A DNA stretch of 64,000 bases, from positions 4,178,501 through 4,242,500 of the forward strand of contig NC_022524.1 of assembly GCF_000473245.1 (NCBI RefSeq), given 5' to 3'. Shown here piece by piece: positions 1-7,935 of the stretch (its first letter is position 1; each line of letters starts with the position of its first letter). The notes beneath the pieces are model-generated. The model was not told where the DNA came from, did not search any database, and saw only the letters and a list, made by a program, of their open reading frames with translations. The position numbers and the translations under genes are program-made. Source of the DNA: Bacillus infantis NRRL B-14911 (lineage in GTDB: Bacteria > Bacillota > Bacilli > Bacillales > Cytobacillaceae).

Positions 1-282
1 ATCGGCAGCTCGCCGTTCAATAACATCACCCTCTATCAGCAGAACCTCGACCTCCCAGGCACTGCATTGGGAAGCTTCGCCCTTAACGGAAGCGGCACGG
101 TCCTATTCGAGGTCAGGGGCCAGTCCCATACACTGGGACAAAAGAAAAAGGGACAGCTTGTGAAGGCGGTTGAAACCGGCTTGAATGCTATTATTGAAGG
201 AGTTGCGGACGGCTCGGTGGAGAATCTGGATGCTGATGAGTATAACGAGATTCCGAAGACCGCTTATGAGCCAGGTCTGTAA
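1..282 (+). CDS. C-terminal end of an M14-type metallocarboxypeptidase (partial)
   Basis: The reading frame is open from the first base, so only the last 93 residues are visible and the start lies outside the window. The segment VLFEVRGQ resembles the end of M14 carboxypeptidases, where the catalytic glutamate sits in an E-x-R motif near the C terminus; the following GQKKKGQLVKAVETG fits the closing helix of that fold. An internal TTG at 67 has no ribosome site and is not a start. The gene ends at a strong hairpin. The family call rests on one motif and the position near the C terminus, so it is an inference; the zinc-binding residues would lie upstream of the window. Confidence 0.55.
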   Translation: MGSSPFNNITLYQQNLDLPGTALGSFALNGSGTVLFEVRGQSHTLGQKKKGQLVKAVETGLNAIIEGVADGSVENLDADEYNEIPKTAYEPGL

Positions 283-296
283 AGGATAAAAAAAGA

Positions 297-332
297 CTCC
301 ATCCTGGATCCCCGGCAGGATGGAGGTTTTTA
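297..332. terminator. Bidirectional intrinsic terminator
   Basis: Perfect 10-bp stem (CTCCATCCTG pairing with CAGGATGGAG) with a 9-nt loop. A T run follows on the plus strand and an A run precedes it, so it can stop both the carboxypeptidase transcript and the convergent LysM transcript. Confidence 0.9.
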
Positions 333-338
333 ATTCTA

Positions 339-605
339 TTAGTTACAGTTATATGTCATTAAACGCTGGCCCACATAAATCTTATTCGGATCCGAAATAT
401 TATTTAAGGATGCAAGATAGGAAGCCGTCACCCCATACTTAGCGGCAATTTCAGAAAGAGTGTCTCCTGACTTCACATAATAATAGACCGGGCCAAAGCA
501 GCCTGGAGGCGCGGCTTCAGCAGTGGAAGTGCCTACAGTGCCGAATCCCCCCAGAATCCCTAAAGACATAGCAGACGCTAATACAATTTTCCCAAGCTTT
601 TTCAT
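339..605 (-). CDS. Secreted small LysM-domain protein
   Basis: An 88-residue protein with a signal peptide (basic MKKLGK, hydrophobic core, likely cleavage after AEA near residue 31) followed by a single LysM domain (about residues 41-84) containing the typical [18 protein letters not shown] start and IYVGQRL end. LysM binds the glycan of peptidoglycan, so the mature protein should lie in the wall. No catalytic domain is attached. Two cysteines flank the LysM (about 36 and 87) and could form a disulfide. An AGGAGG ribosome site lies just upstream of the ATG. The gene stands alone; it is probably a wall-binding accessory or spore/wall protein of unknown precise job. Confidence 0.85.
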   Translation of the reverse strand: MKKLGKIVLASAMSLGILGGFGTVGTSTAEAAPPGCFGPVYYYVKSGDTLSEIAAKYGVTASYLASLNNISDPNKIYVGQRLMTYNCN

Positions 606-868
606 TGAAATCTCCTCCTAATATAGTTTCGGTTCTTCCTTTCAAAACTATCAAATATTGGAAGGAGCAACAATAGGGTTGACCTTGGGAAAACTTACGG
701 AAATCTTGTTATGATAACTTAGGGCTTATGGGGTGTTTATTTAAAGGCTGATCTAATTTAAGAATACGAGGTTCTTTATTGCGTAACCTACTCGCAACAG
801 GAGTTGGCCTAACGTTCTTTATAGCAATTCCTGCTTGGGAAAATCAGAAGATGATAGTATCTTTTAGC

Positions 869-900
869 AAAAAAAAGAGGAACAAGTACCTGTCCCCCTT
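869..900 (-). terminator. Intrinsic terminator of the phosphoribosyltransferase-like gene
   Basis: On the minus strand GGGACAG pairs with TTGTTCC (two G-U pairs) across a GTAC loop, followed within three bases by eight T. It starts directly after the stop codon. The GGGACAG arm belongs to a terminator style seen again at 31754 and 47236. Confidence 0.75.
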
Positions 901-902
901 CC

Positions 903-1604
903 TTATACCGCCTTAGACTGTATCATAAACCTTCTCTCACCGTCCCACCATGCTACCCTGAGCTCAGGGTATTGAGAGGATATTAGAATGGCCTCTTCTA
1001 CATTCGCCGTCACCACATGGGTAAAGCCGAGTGAAATCGCCATTTTCCCTTTATCAATATGACCTGCGGCAATCCCATCGCCTTCGCGGACAAAGGAATA
1101 GAGCTGTTCATCCCAAAGGGTTCTCTCAAATTGATGATCGGCGATATTTTCTGATCTAGAAACGCTGCTTTCCGCTGGATTAAGCCTGAATCTTTCCCAC
1201 GGCAAAATGAAGCGGGCATTTTCTTCCGTTGTTTCAAAGCAGAAAAAGTCAGGCACTGATGCTGATTTCGAATCCTTGCAGATTACCAGTGTTTTTACTT
1301 CCATTCCTTGTTTTATTAAAAACTCTTTGCTGTTAATCAGCGTATTTCCCATTCCGGCAAAGTCTTCAACAAGGAGGACTTTCTTAAGGCCCGGAGCCTG
1401 CCCTTTCCACTCTGCCGACTCGCTGCTGCGGTCATAGGTCAAAAAATAATAAGGAAGCCCCGTCAGGAAAGCCAGGTGAAAGCCAGGAAAAGATCCGCCC
1501 CGCAAAATAATCACAAGCCCGTCAAAGCCCTCTCTTTTTATCTCATCCGCCATAGAATCAAGCGAAAGGGAAATCTGATTATAATCAAGATATATATTTT
1601 TCAT
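903..1604 (-). CDS. Phosphoribosyltransferase-like protein with C-terminal extension
   Basis: A 233-residue protein. Residues 28-95 look like a type I phosphoribosyltransferase core: a hydrophobic strand ending in LRGGSFPGFHLA (pyrophosphate-loop region) and VLLVEDFAGMGNTL at 76-89, the position of the PRPP-binding strand with its acidic pair and small-residue loop. Such folds transfer ribose-5-phosphate from PRPP to a base or act as regulators. Residues 150-233 form an extra region with no recognised motif, so the substrate cannot be assigned. The gene is flanked by its own terminator and is not clearly in an operon. It could be a distant orotate/adenine transferase or a catalytically altered homologue; the glycine-rich loop is GMGNT rather than the usual GGT. 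Confidence 0.6.
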   Translation of the reverse strand: MKNIYLDYNQISLSLDSMADEIKREGFDGLVIILRGGSFPGFHLAFLTGLPYYFLTYDRSSESAEWKGQAPGLKKVLLVEDFAGMGNTLINSKEFLIKQGMEVKTLVICKDSKSASVPDFFCFETTEENARFILPWERFRLNPAESSVSRSENIADHQFERTLWDEQLYSFVREGDGIAAGHIDKGKMAISLGFTHVVTANVEEAILISSQYPELRVAWWDGERRFMIQSKAV

Positions 1605-1754
1605 TTATCTAACCTCTTTTAGAAAAACTCAATAACCGGGAAAACTGCTTAAAGCTTTGCCTGTGTCATTATATTATAAAAAAAGAGGAAGGGTAAATGG
1701 CAAGATTTGATTGAATCCTTTTGGGGGAGGTGTGCGCCGGTTACTTAGAAACCT

Positions 1755-2189
1755 TTATTTGTTCTGGCTCATACTTTTTTGCTGCCTGCTTTGGCCGGCA
1801 GCAGACTTTATTAAACTATAGACAAGCAGGGCAAGGGAGATGCCTCCGCAGTCCACCATCACATCCAGGAGCAGCCCGCTCCTCATAAAGTATAGCTGCA
1901 GGAATTCTGTTGCCAGCGCATATATGGCTGCAATGATAGCTGAATATGCTTGGGGGATGAGGCTCAGCAGCCCGCCAGTCAACATGAAAAAGGCAAGAGC
2001 ATGCCCAGCCTTCTGGTAAGCAAAATTCTTATCAGCACCGGATGGCCAAGGCAGCAGCAGTTCTTCAAACGAAGGGTTCCCCTGCCATTCAAAATGAACT
2101 TCTCCTGATTTTCTTAATTCAGCAAAACTGCTCGAACAAGTACAAACAAATATAAAGGCACTCATCATAATCACAAAGAGAATCCTCAA
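1755..2189 (-). CDS. VanZ-like membrane protein
   Basis: 144 residues with an N-terminal hydrophobic stretch (1-24), a short exterior segment, and three further membrane helices. The K-x-x-HALAFFMLTGGL motif and the later EFLQLYF plus DVMVDCGG motif match the VanZ-like family. These proteins are small integral membrane proteins linked in some cases to glycopeptide tolerance, but most copies have no known function. The reading frame has only a modest ribosome site, so the exact start is less certain than the family call. No operon partner is evident. Confidence 0.75.
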   Translation of the reverse strand: MRILFVIMMSAFIFVCTCSSSFAELRKSGEVHFEWQGNPSFEELLLPWPSGADKNFAYQKAGHALAFFMLTGGLLSLIPQAYSAIIAAIYALATEFLQLYFMRSGLLLDVMVDCGGISLALLVYSLIKSAAGQSRQQKSMSQNK

Positions 2190-2260
2190 AATAGCGCACC
2201 GCCTTAGTTTCTTTAAGAACAGTCTCGTCCATGAGGAAATAAACTATACAGCGTAGATCC

Positions 2261-2323
2261 CCGTGTCAGGCACCGCTCGTGGACAAATATAGGAAAAGTG
2301 TCTTTTCGCGGTGCCTGACACGG
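2261..2323. repeat. Perfect 16-bp inverted repeat with GTGCCTGACAC core
   Basis: CCGTGTCAGGCACCGC at 2261-2276 is matched by its exact reverse complement at 2308-2323 with a 31-nt spacer. It sits between the codA stop and the VanZ-like gene. The GGTGCCTG(A/T)CAC core recurs at the 3' ends of the genes at 47780 and 55512, so it belongs to a dispersed intergenic repeat family. No T run follows on either strand. Confidence 0.8.
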
Positions 2324-2365
2324 AATATCAAGAAGGGGCAGCCGCCGCTGCCCCCTCTCTTTATA

Positions 2366-3637
2366 TCATTTGCTAAAATTTATACTTTCTCTTTGCTCCC
2401 CCAGCAAAATTGAAGTCTGCCTTGGGCTTGTCTGCGCAATGATCCTGCCGTTTCGGATAGAATAAAGGACCGCTGCCTGCTTGCGGATGGCTTCATACTC
2501 ATTTTCAGCGTCAAGGACAATGAAGCTGGCCGGTTTTCCGGCTTCTATACCGTAGCTGTCTTCGATATGAAGCGTCCTGGCGCTGTTATCGGTAATCAAG
2601 TCAAAGGAACGGACAATTTCTTCGTAGCCCATGAGCTGGGATACGTGGATGCCCATATGGAGAACCTGAAGCATATTGCCTGTTCCGAGCGGATACCACG
2701 GATCAAAGATATCATCATGGCCGAAGCTCACATTCATTCCCGCTTCGAGAAGCTCCTTCACTCTTGTGATGCCTCTCCGCTTTGGATATGTATCAAAACG
2801 GCCTTGAAGATGGATATTCACAAGGGGGTTAGCCACAAAGTTTATTTCCGACATCTTCAGCAGCCTGAAGAGCTTGTAGGCATAAGCATCATTATAGGAG
2901 CCCATCGCCGTTGTATGGCTGGCCGTCACCTTGCTGCCGAACCCCCGCTCATATGCTTCCGCTGCTACCACCTCAACAAACCGTGATTGCTCATCATCGA
3001 TTTCGTCGCAGTGAATGTCTACTAGACGGTCATATTTTTCCGCAAGGTCAAATGCAATTTTCATAGAAGATACACCATATTCTCTCGTAAACTCAAAGTG
3101 CGGGATGCCGCCGACCACGTCTGCACCCATTTTCAGCGCTTCTTCCATCAGCTCTGCCCCGCTTGGATAAGAAAGGATCCCCTCCTGCGGAAAAGCAACC
3201 AGCTGCAGATCAACATGGGAAGACATTTCTTCTTTTACTTCCAGGAGCGCCTTTAGCGCCGTCAAGGTTGGATCCGTCACATCCACATGTGTGCGGACAT
3301 GCTGGATTCCCTGTGCGATCTGCCACTTGAGCGCTTTTTTAGCCCGCTCCTTTACATCCTCATGTGTCAAAGTTTCCTTGCGCTGAGACCATCTTTGGAT
3401 CCCCTCGATCAATGTTCCGCTCTGATTCCATTCAGGCTCGCCTGCTGTAAGTGTTGTATCCAGATGGATATGCGGCTCAATGAACGGAGCTGAAACGAGC
3501 GCCCCTTTTACATCAAGCTCCTCACCTTGCCAGTCTGATACATCTCCCTGCGACAATTCCGTAATCTTTTCGTCTCTTACTGTTATATTCCAAAGCCCAT
3601 CCTTACCTCTAAGCTTCGCATTTTTAATTAACATCAT
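2366..3637 (-). CDS. codA: Cytosine deaminase
   Basis: 423 residues, the usual length for CodA, which converts cytosine to uracil and ammonia in the cytosol. Metal and catalytic positions of the amidohydrolase fold are all present: PHIHLD (His56, His58), DIHCDE (His209), ASHTTAMGS (His241) and GHDDIFDPW (Asp308), closely matching the spacing in E. coli CodA. The start ATG abuts the stop codon of codB (TAAATG), so the two are translationally coupled and share one mRNA. Expression is predicted to follow the PyrR attenuator upstream of codB. A sister role on isoguanine or other N-heterocycles is possible, but linkage to a cytosine permease favours cytosine. Confidence 0.93.
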   Translation of the reverse strand: MMLIKNAKLRGKDGLWNITVRDEKITELSQGDVSDWQGEELDVKGALVSAPFIEPHIHLDTTLTAGEPEWNQSGTLIEGIQRWSQRKETLTHEDVKERAKKALKWQIAQGIQHVRTHVDVTDPTLTALKALLEVKEEMSSHVDLQLVAFPQEGILSYPSGAELMEEALKMGADVVGGIPHFEFTREYGVSSMKIAFDLAEKYDRLVDIHCDEIDDEQSRFVEVVAAEAYERGFGSKVTASHTTAMGSYNDAYAYKLFRLLKMSEINFVANPLVNIHLQGRFDTYPKRRGITRVKELLEAGMNVSFGHDDIFDPWYPLGTGNMLQVLHMGIHVSQLMGYEEIVRSFDLITDNSARTLHIEDSYGIEAGKPASFIVLDAENEYEAIRKQAAVLYSIRNGRIIAQTSPRQTSILLGEQRESINFSK

Positions 3638-4900
3638 TTAGCTCACCTTTTCCATTTCTGTTATTGTGCCTGTGTTTGCCGTGAGAGCTGCAAGCTTGGT
3701 GATGACGACGAATGTGATTGCCGCCCCAAGCAGTGCATTGACCGGAGGAATTCCCGGGATGAAATTCGCAGCAGCCACACCTGCTCCCCATGCGATCATG
3801 GCCGGCCAGTTGACAGCTTTGAATCTCATTTGCTCAAACTTCTTATATTTTCCTCTGTTGATGATAAAATAATCCGCCAGAATGATGGCTCCCACCGGCG
3901 GCAGAGCTGCCCCAAGGATGGTCAGCCATCCAACGAAGTTATTGTAAAGCCACATCGCCAGGATCGTACCGACGATTCCGTTAAAAATGACAACCTTGCT
4001 TTTCGAGATTTTCGTGATGCTTGAGAAGCCGAGGCCAGAAGCATACAGCGCATTATCATTGGTTGTCCAGATATTAAGCCCGAGCACCAGGATGGCCGGG
4101 AGGATCAATTTTTGAATGAACATCACTTCGGAAATATCTGATTGGCCAGTTGCGATTGCGCCGATAGCACCGAAGATGAACATGAGTGAATTTCCGATAA
4201 AGAAGGCAATTACAGTCGTAATGACTGCTGACCGCTTCTTGTTGGCAAAGCGGGCAAAGTCAGGCGTAAGCGTTCCCGCACTGATAAAAGAACCCACACA
4301 GATCGTTAATGCTGCAGCAAGCCCGATTGCTTCTGTCGGCTGATACTGCATAAGGCCGTCAAGCCCTCCGACCGTTTCCGTTGCCTTGAACACTGAAAAG
4401 CTGCCAAGAATGGTGATGAGCGGAACCGCGATAAAGCTCAAGATCGCCAGTGCCTTCATTCCAAAAAACGCCGTCGCCGTCATCAGGACGCCGGCAATCG
4501 CAATCAGCAGATACGCATCAAGCCCAGTCACCTTCTGGACAGGAAGAGCAAACATCGCCACACCGACGCCAAACCAGCCAACCTGGGTCGCTGCCAGTAA
4601 GAATGAAGAAAGATAAGAACCTTTTTCACCGAATGCATAGCGCGTCAGAAGATGGGTGGATAAGCCCGTCTTCGCCGCGATGTAAGCGAGCGCTCCAGTA
4701 TAAGCGCCAAGTATCAGGTTCCCTGCCAGCACGATACCGATAAACTGCATAAAAGTCAGCCCTGAACCAAGCGTTCCGCCTGACCACATGCTCGCCGAGA
4801 AAAATGTCAGCCCCAGCATCACCACAAGCATCCTCCAAAAACCGCTGCGGTGTTTCTGCGGAACCGCACTCAGTGAAAAATCCAAATCTACCTTTTTCAT
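3638..4900 (-). CDS. codB: Cytosine permease
   Basis: A 420-residue, roughly 12-helix NCS1-family transporter. Characteristic segments include SGGTLGSGLTFMQF in helix 1, YAFGEKGSY, and IWTTNDNALYASGLGF, typical of CodB-type purine/cytosine symporters. The ATG at 4900 was chosen because an AGGAGG lies seven bases upstream; the longer frame reaching further 5' runs through the attenuator and has no ribosome site. It is the first gene of codBA and imports cytosine for the deaminase that follows without a gap. Confidence 0.92.
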   Translation of the reverse strand: MKKVDLDFSLSAVPQKHRSGFWRMLVVMLGLTFFSASMWSGGTLGSGLTFMQFIGIVLAGNLILGAYTGALAYIAAKTGLSTHLLTRYAFGEKGSYLSSFLLAATQVGWFGVGVAMFALPVQKVTGLDAYLLIAIAGVLMTATAFFGMKALAILSFIAVPLITILGSFSVFKATETVGGLDGLMQYQPTEAIGLAAALTICVGSFISAGTLTPDFARFANKKRSAVITTVIAFFIGNSLMFIFGAIGAIATGQSDISEVMFIQKLILPAILVLGLNIWTTNDNALYASGLGFSSITKISKSKVVIFNGIVGTILAMWLYNNFVGWLTILGAALPPVGAIILADYFIINRGKYKKFEQMRFKAVNWPAMIAWGAGVAAANFIPGIPPVNALLGAAITFVVITKLAALTANTGTITEMEKVS

Positions 4901-4976
4901 TTCCATTCCTCCTATAAGTTTCAATAGTGTTGAAACTGGTACCGAAGGAGCCTTCGATGGATAAGAAGCTGGAACG

Positions 4977-5011
4977 AAAAAAGCTTCTCGCCGTTTCCGA
5001 CAAGAAGCCTT
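4977..5011 (-). terminator. Attenuator terminator in the codBA leader
   Basis: On the minus strand a 13-bp stem (three G-U pairs) closes a GGAAAC loop and is followed by a run of T. It lies in the leader between the PyrR site and codB, about 80 bases before the start codon, which is the position of the terminator in PyrR-controlled attenuators. Confidence 0.85.
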
Positions 5012-5075
5012 TTTCCTCATGAAAAACCAGCGGGCAGGATACACCTCACCCAATGATTCTCATAATTTCCGCTGT

Positions 5076-5106
5076 CCTTGCCAGCCTCACGGGACTGAAT
5101 TAAAGG
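5076..5106 (-). promoter_or_regulatory. PyrR-binding loop in the codBA leader
   Basis: The minus-strand leader contains AGTCCCGTGAGGCT at 5096-5083, an exact fit to the known PyrR RNA consensus ARUCCNGNGAGGYU. It is flanked by CAG/CTG and outer CCTT/AAGG arms that form the anti-antiterminator hairpin. PyrR bound with UMP or UTP stabilises this hairpin, so the downstream terminator forms and codBA is shut off when pyrimidines are plentiful. Confidence 0.9.
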
Positions 5107-5128
5107 TACCAGTATTTAATTGGTTATT

Positions 5129-5157
5129 ATTATTGCAGAAAAATTGGGGGATGTCAA
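5129..5157 (-). promoter_or_regulatory. Sigma-A promoter of codBA
   Basis: Minus strand: -35 TTGACA (5157-5152), 17-bp spacer, -10 AATAAT (5134-5129). Transcription would begin near 5121, just before the PyrR loop, giving a leader of about 220 nt. Confidence 0.85.
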
Positions 5158-5287
5158 ATGGGGGAGGAGCGGTGCGGTCCTGGCAGATATTAGAGTCATT
5201 TTAAAAAATGGGACTTTCCACAGAATATTTGACAACTCCGCCAGACTGTAGGTTGCTAAATCGGAAGAGAGTTTAATTTTCAGCATT

Positions 5288-5424
5288 GAAATAGTATAAA
5301 AACCTCCCCTATACATGGGGCATTTTTCATTAACTAGGCTTTGGTTATATATGATTCTATCCAAATTTACTATATTTCTCCCTATATGGCTCATTATTCT
5401 ACCTATATATTTAATTATTCATTC
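5288..5424 (-). repeat. Degenerate copy of a hairpin plus 21-nt periodic array
   Basis: Going along the plus strand: GAAATAG at 5288, a short hairpin with CCCC and GGGG arms at about 5305-5321, then ATTCTACC-like octamers at 5354, 5375, 5396 and 5417, exactly 21 nt apart but degenerate. On the minus strand the hairpin precedes TTTTT, so it can act as a terminator for a transcript running through the array. The same order and spacing occurs at 31080-31256. The stretch 5158-5535 otherwise holds nothing recognisable. Confidence 0.5.
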
Positions 5425-5534
5425 CAAAATCAGCGTTATTCTTTCCTGATTACATTTAATGGTATTCCCACAAGCCGAAGCAGCATTTTGTCTCAACAGG
5501 CACAATGACAGAGTCATTCTAAAAAATAAACTTA

Positions 5535-5628
5535 ATTAAAGACTTATTAAAGACATTTCTTTAAATAGGAGTGAGCTATAGAATATATAAATAAGAGGTT
5601 CCGAATATTCAGTCAATATAGAACCTCT
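5535..5628 (+). promoter_or_regulatory. Direct repeats and hairpin upstream of the NRAMP operon
   Basis: ATTAAAGAC occurs at 5535 and 5546 (11-nt period, one helical turn), and AGAGGTTC at 5594-5601 pairs with GAACCTCT at 5621-5628 just before the ribosome site. These are candidate operator and leader-hairpin elements for the plus-strand operon. No convincing -35/-10 pair was found. Confidence 0.35.
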
Positions 5629-5655
5629 ACTTTGCTGAAAGGAGGAATTTCACTG

Positions 5656-6903
5656 ATGGAAACCGGAGTCACCAAAAGCAAATCAGCTCCTGCACAGGGA
5701 CTGGAGAAAAAGAAGGGATTCTTAAATCAGCTCGGGCCTGCCTTTATTACTTCGGCCTTAGTTCTCGGACCCGGAAGCCTGACCCTTTCTTCTAAAATCG
5801 GAGCCATTTACGGAATGCAGCTCATCTGGGCTCTGGTGATTGTAGTGATTTTCATGATGATCTTCACAGAAATGAGCACAAGGATTGGATTGGCAGCCAA
5901 TGAGTCTTTCATCCAGGTAATGAAAAAGAAATGGGGCAGGACAGCTTCCCTTTTGATTGGCATAGGAGCTTTTCTTGTTACTGCTTCTTTTCAGGCAGGC
6001 AATGCGCTCGGTTCAGGGCTGGCTGTATCAAGTGTCACCGGCACGTCTGCCAGCCTTTGGATCATAATTGTCACACTGCTCGGAGTTGCTTTTTTATTTT
6101 CCAAGAATTTTTATCAAATCCTTGAGAAACTTATGCTCGGGCTTGTAGTGCTGATGCTGGTCTCATTTGCAATCACTTTAATTCTCGTAAAGCCTTCTTT
6201 TACTGAAATGCTTGCAGGCTTTGTCCCTATTATTCCTGATGGCTCCCTCCCGCTGATTATTGCGATAACAGCAACTAGCTTTTCTATCGTTGGAGCCTGT
6301 TATCAATCATATCTAGTACAGGAAAAAGGCTGGAAGCTGGAACATCGTTCTTCAGGCATGAGGGAGACGTACTTGGGCATCTTTATTCTGGGCCTGATAT
6401 CCCTTATGATCATGCTTTGTGCAGCAGCCATTTTGAAGCCGCAGGGAATTGTAGTTAATTCAGTCTCTGATATGGGCCTTGCCTTGGAACCGCTATATGG
6501 AAACTGGGCAGCTATTCTCTTTATGCTTGGGCTTTTTGGCGCCTCTTTTTCCTCACTGATGGGGAATGCAACTATTGGAGGTGCTTTGCTATCAGATGGC
6601 CTTGGACTCGGAAGCAAGCTGACCTCTAAATCAGTAAAGGGCTTTATTATTCTAGTCATGGCTTTTGGATCGCTTGTTGGCATCATCTTTGGGTCTGCAC
6701 CAGTGAATATGATTATATTCGCTCAGGCCATCACCATTGTGATAGTTCCATTCATTGCAATAGCAATCCTTTCGGTAGCGAATGATGAAAAGATTATGGG
6801 TTCAATGAAGAATACGCTTTGGAAAAATGTTTTGGGCATTGCTGGTTTGGCCGTCCTGATTCTATTGGCGATCAACAACATTATCACAATCTTTTTTAAA
6901 TAA
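5656..6903 (+). CDS. NRAMP-fold transporter lacking metal-binding motifs
   Basis: 415 residues with about 11 membrane helices in the NRAMP arrangement (LGPAFITSALVLGPGSLT starts helix 1). The start ATG at 5656 follows AAAGGAGG; an upstream TTG is not used. In metal-transporting NRAMPs helix 1 carries DPGN and helix 6 carries MPH; here these positions read GPGS and VGACYQS, so the aspartate, asparagine and methionine that hold Mn or Fe are absent. The gene is first in an operon of carbon-catabolic enzymes, which suggests an organic solute rather than a divalent metal. The family is clear; the substrate is unknown. Confidence 0.75.
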   Translation: METGVTKSKSAPAQGLEKKKGFLNQLGPAFITSALVLGPGSLTLSSKIGAIYGMQLIWALVIVVIFMMIFTEMSTRIGLAANESFIQVMKKKWGRTASLLIGIGAFLVTASFQAGNALGSGLAVSSVTGTSASLWIIIVTLLGVAFLFSKNFYQILEKLMLGLVVLMLVSFAITLILVKPSFTEMLAGFVPIIPDGSLPLIIAITATSFSIVGACYQSYLVQEKGWKLEHRSSGMRETYLGIFILGLISLMIMLCAAAILKPQGIVVNSVSDMGLALEPLYGNWAAILFMLGLFGASFSSLMGNATIGGALLSDGLGLGSKLTSKSVKGFIILVMAFGSLVGIIFGSAPVNMIIFAQAITIVIVPFIAIAILSVANDEKIMGSMKNTLWKNVLGIAGLAVLILLAINNIITIFFK

Positions 6904-6917
6904 ATGAGGTGAAGGAA

Positions 6918-7934
6918 ATGAAAACAATTGCAGAAATGGAAGAAGTAATGACAAATCCATCACAAGAACTTGTAAACGACATAAGCAGACTGGATGGAGA
7001 TATCATGATTCTGGGCGCTGGCGGAAAAATGGGTCCTACTCTCGCAAAGCTGGCTGCAAAGGCTGTGCAAAGATCAGACACCGGCAAACGGGTTATAGCT
7101 GTCTCCCGCTTTTCATCTGGCACCCTCCAAAAGGAACTGGAGGAAGCTGGTATCGAAACAATAGCCGCTGATCTGCTCAATGAAGAGGAGCTCAATGGAC
7201 TCCCGGATATTAAAAATGTCATCTATATGGCCGGTAATAAATTCGGCACAAATGGCAATGAACATTTCACTTGGGCCATGAATGCCTATCTGCCGGGACG
7301 GGTTGCGGATAGATTCAGGAATTCCCGCATTGTCGCTTTTTCTACAGGCAATGTGTACCCGCTTGTTCCTCTCACTAAGGGAGGATGCGATGAAGAATAC
7401 CCTGTCGGCCCTGTCGGCGAGTATGCCCAGTCCTGTCTTGGAAGGGAAAGGATCTTCACTTACTTTTCCTCTAAAAACCAGACACCTGTTACTATCTTCC
7501 GCTTGAATTATGCTATTGATATGCGTTACGGGGTGCTATTGGAGATAGCCAGGCAAGTGTATGACGAAAAGCCGGTCGACTTATCTATGGGACATGTAAA
7601 TGTCATCTGGCAGGGAGATGCAAATGAGTATGCACTTCGTTCTCTGCTGATATGCGACAGTCCTCCTTCCCTGCTGAATGTAACCGGACCTGAGACTGTA
7701 TCTGTCCGCTGGCTTGCCCAGCAATTCAGCAAAACTTTCAATAAACAGGCAGTCTTTATAAATGAAGAACAGCCTTCAGCGCTGCTGAATAATTCAGGCA
7801 AAGCACATCGGCTTTTTGGCTATCCTAAGGTATCGCTTGAACAGATGATCATGTGGACAGCGGAGTGGGTTTCAGGTGACGGAGCAGTCCTTAACAAACC
7901 GACTCATTTTCAGCAAAGACAAGGAGTTTATTAA
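6918..7934 (+). CDS. NAD-dependent epimerase/dehydratase (extended SDR)
   Basis: 338 residues from the ATG at 6918, which has a GAGGTG site six bases upstream. The N-terminal Rossmann motif is ILGAGGKMGPTLAKLA, followed by AGNKFG and STGNVYP. The active-site region reads GEYAQSCLGRERIF, where the usual YxxxK has become YAQSCLG with lysine replaced, so catalysis may differ from standard sugar epimerases. It sits 14 bases after the transporter gene and one base before the aldolase gene, so it is in the same operon, probably handling a sugar acid or its derivative. Confidence 0.75.
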   Translation: MKTIAEMEEVMTNPSQELVNDISRLDGDIMILGAGGKMGPTLAKLAAKAVQRSDTGKRVIAVSRFSSGTLQKELEEAGIETIAADLLNEEELNGLPDIKNVIYMAGNKFGTNGNEHFTWAMNAYLPGRVADRFRNSRIVAFSTGNVYPLVPLTKGGCDEEYPVGPVGEYAQSCLGRERIFTYFSSKNQTPVTIFRLNYAIDMRYGVLLEIARQVYDEKPVDLSMGHVNVIWQGDANEYALRSLLICDSPPSLLNVTGPETVSVRWLAQQFSKTFNKQAVFINEEQPSALLNNSGKAHRLFGYPKVSLEQMIMWTAEWVSGDGAVLNKPTHFQQRQGVY

Positions 7935-7935
7935 T

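Noticed and set aside
4901-5053. N-terminal extension of codB
   Set aside because: The longer frame crosses the attenuator terminator and lacks a ribosome site; the AGGAGG-preceded ATG at 4900 is the better start.
5116-5394. A 92-codon minus-strand frame overlapping the array and codBA promoter
   Set aside because: It runs through the promoter and a terminator hairpin and has no ribosome site; its similarity to the frame across 31080-31256 is explained by shared DNA.
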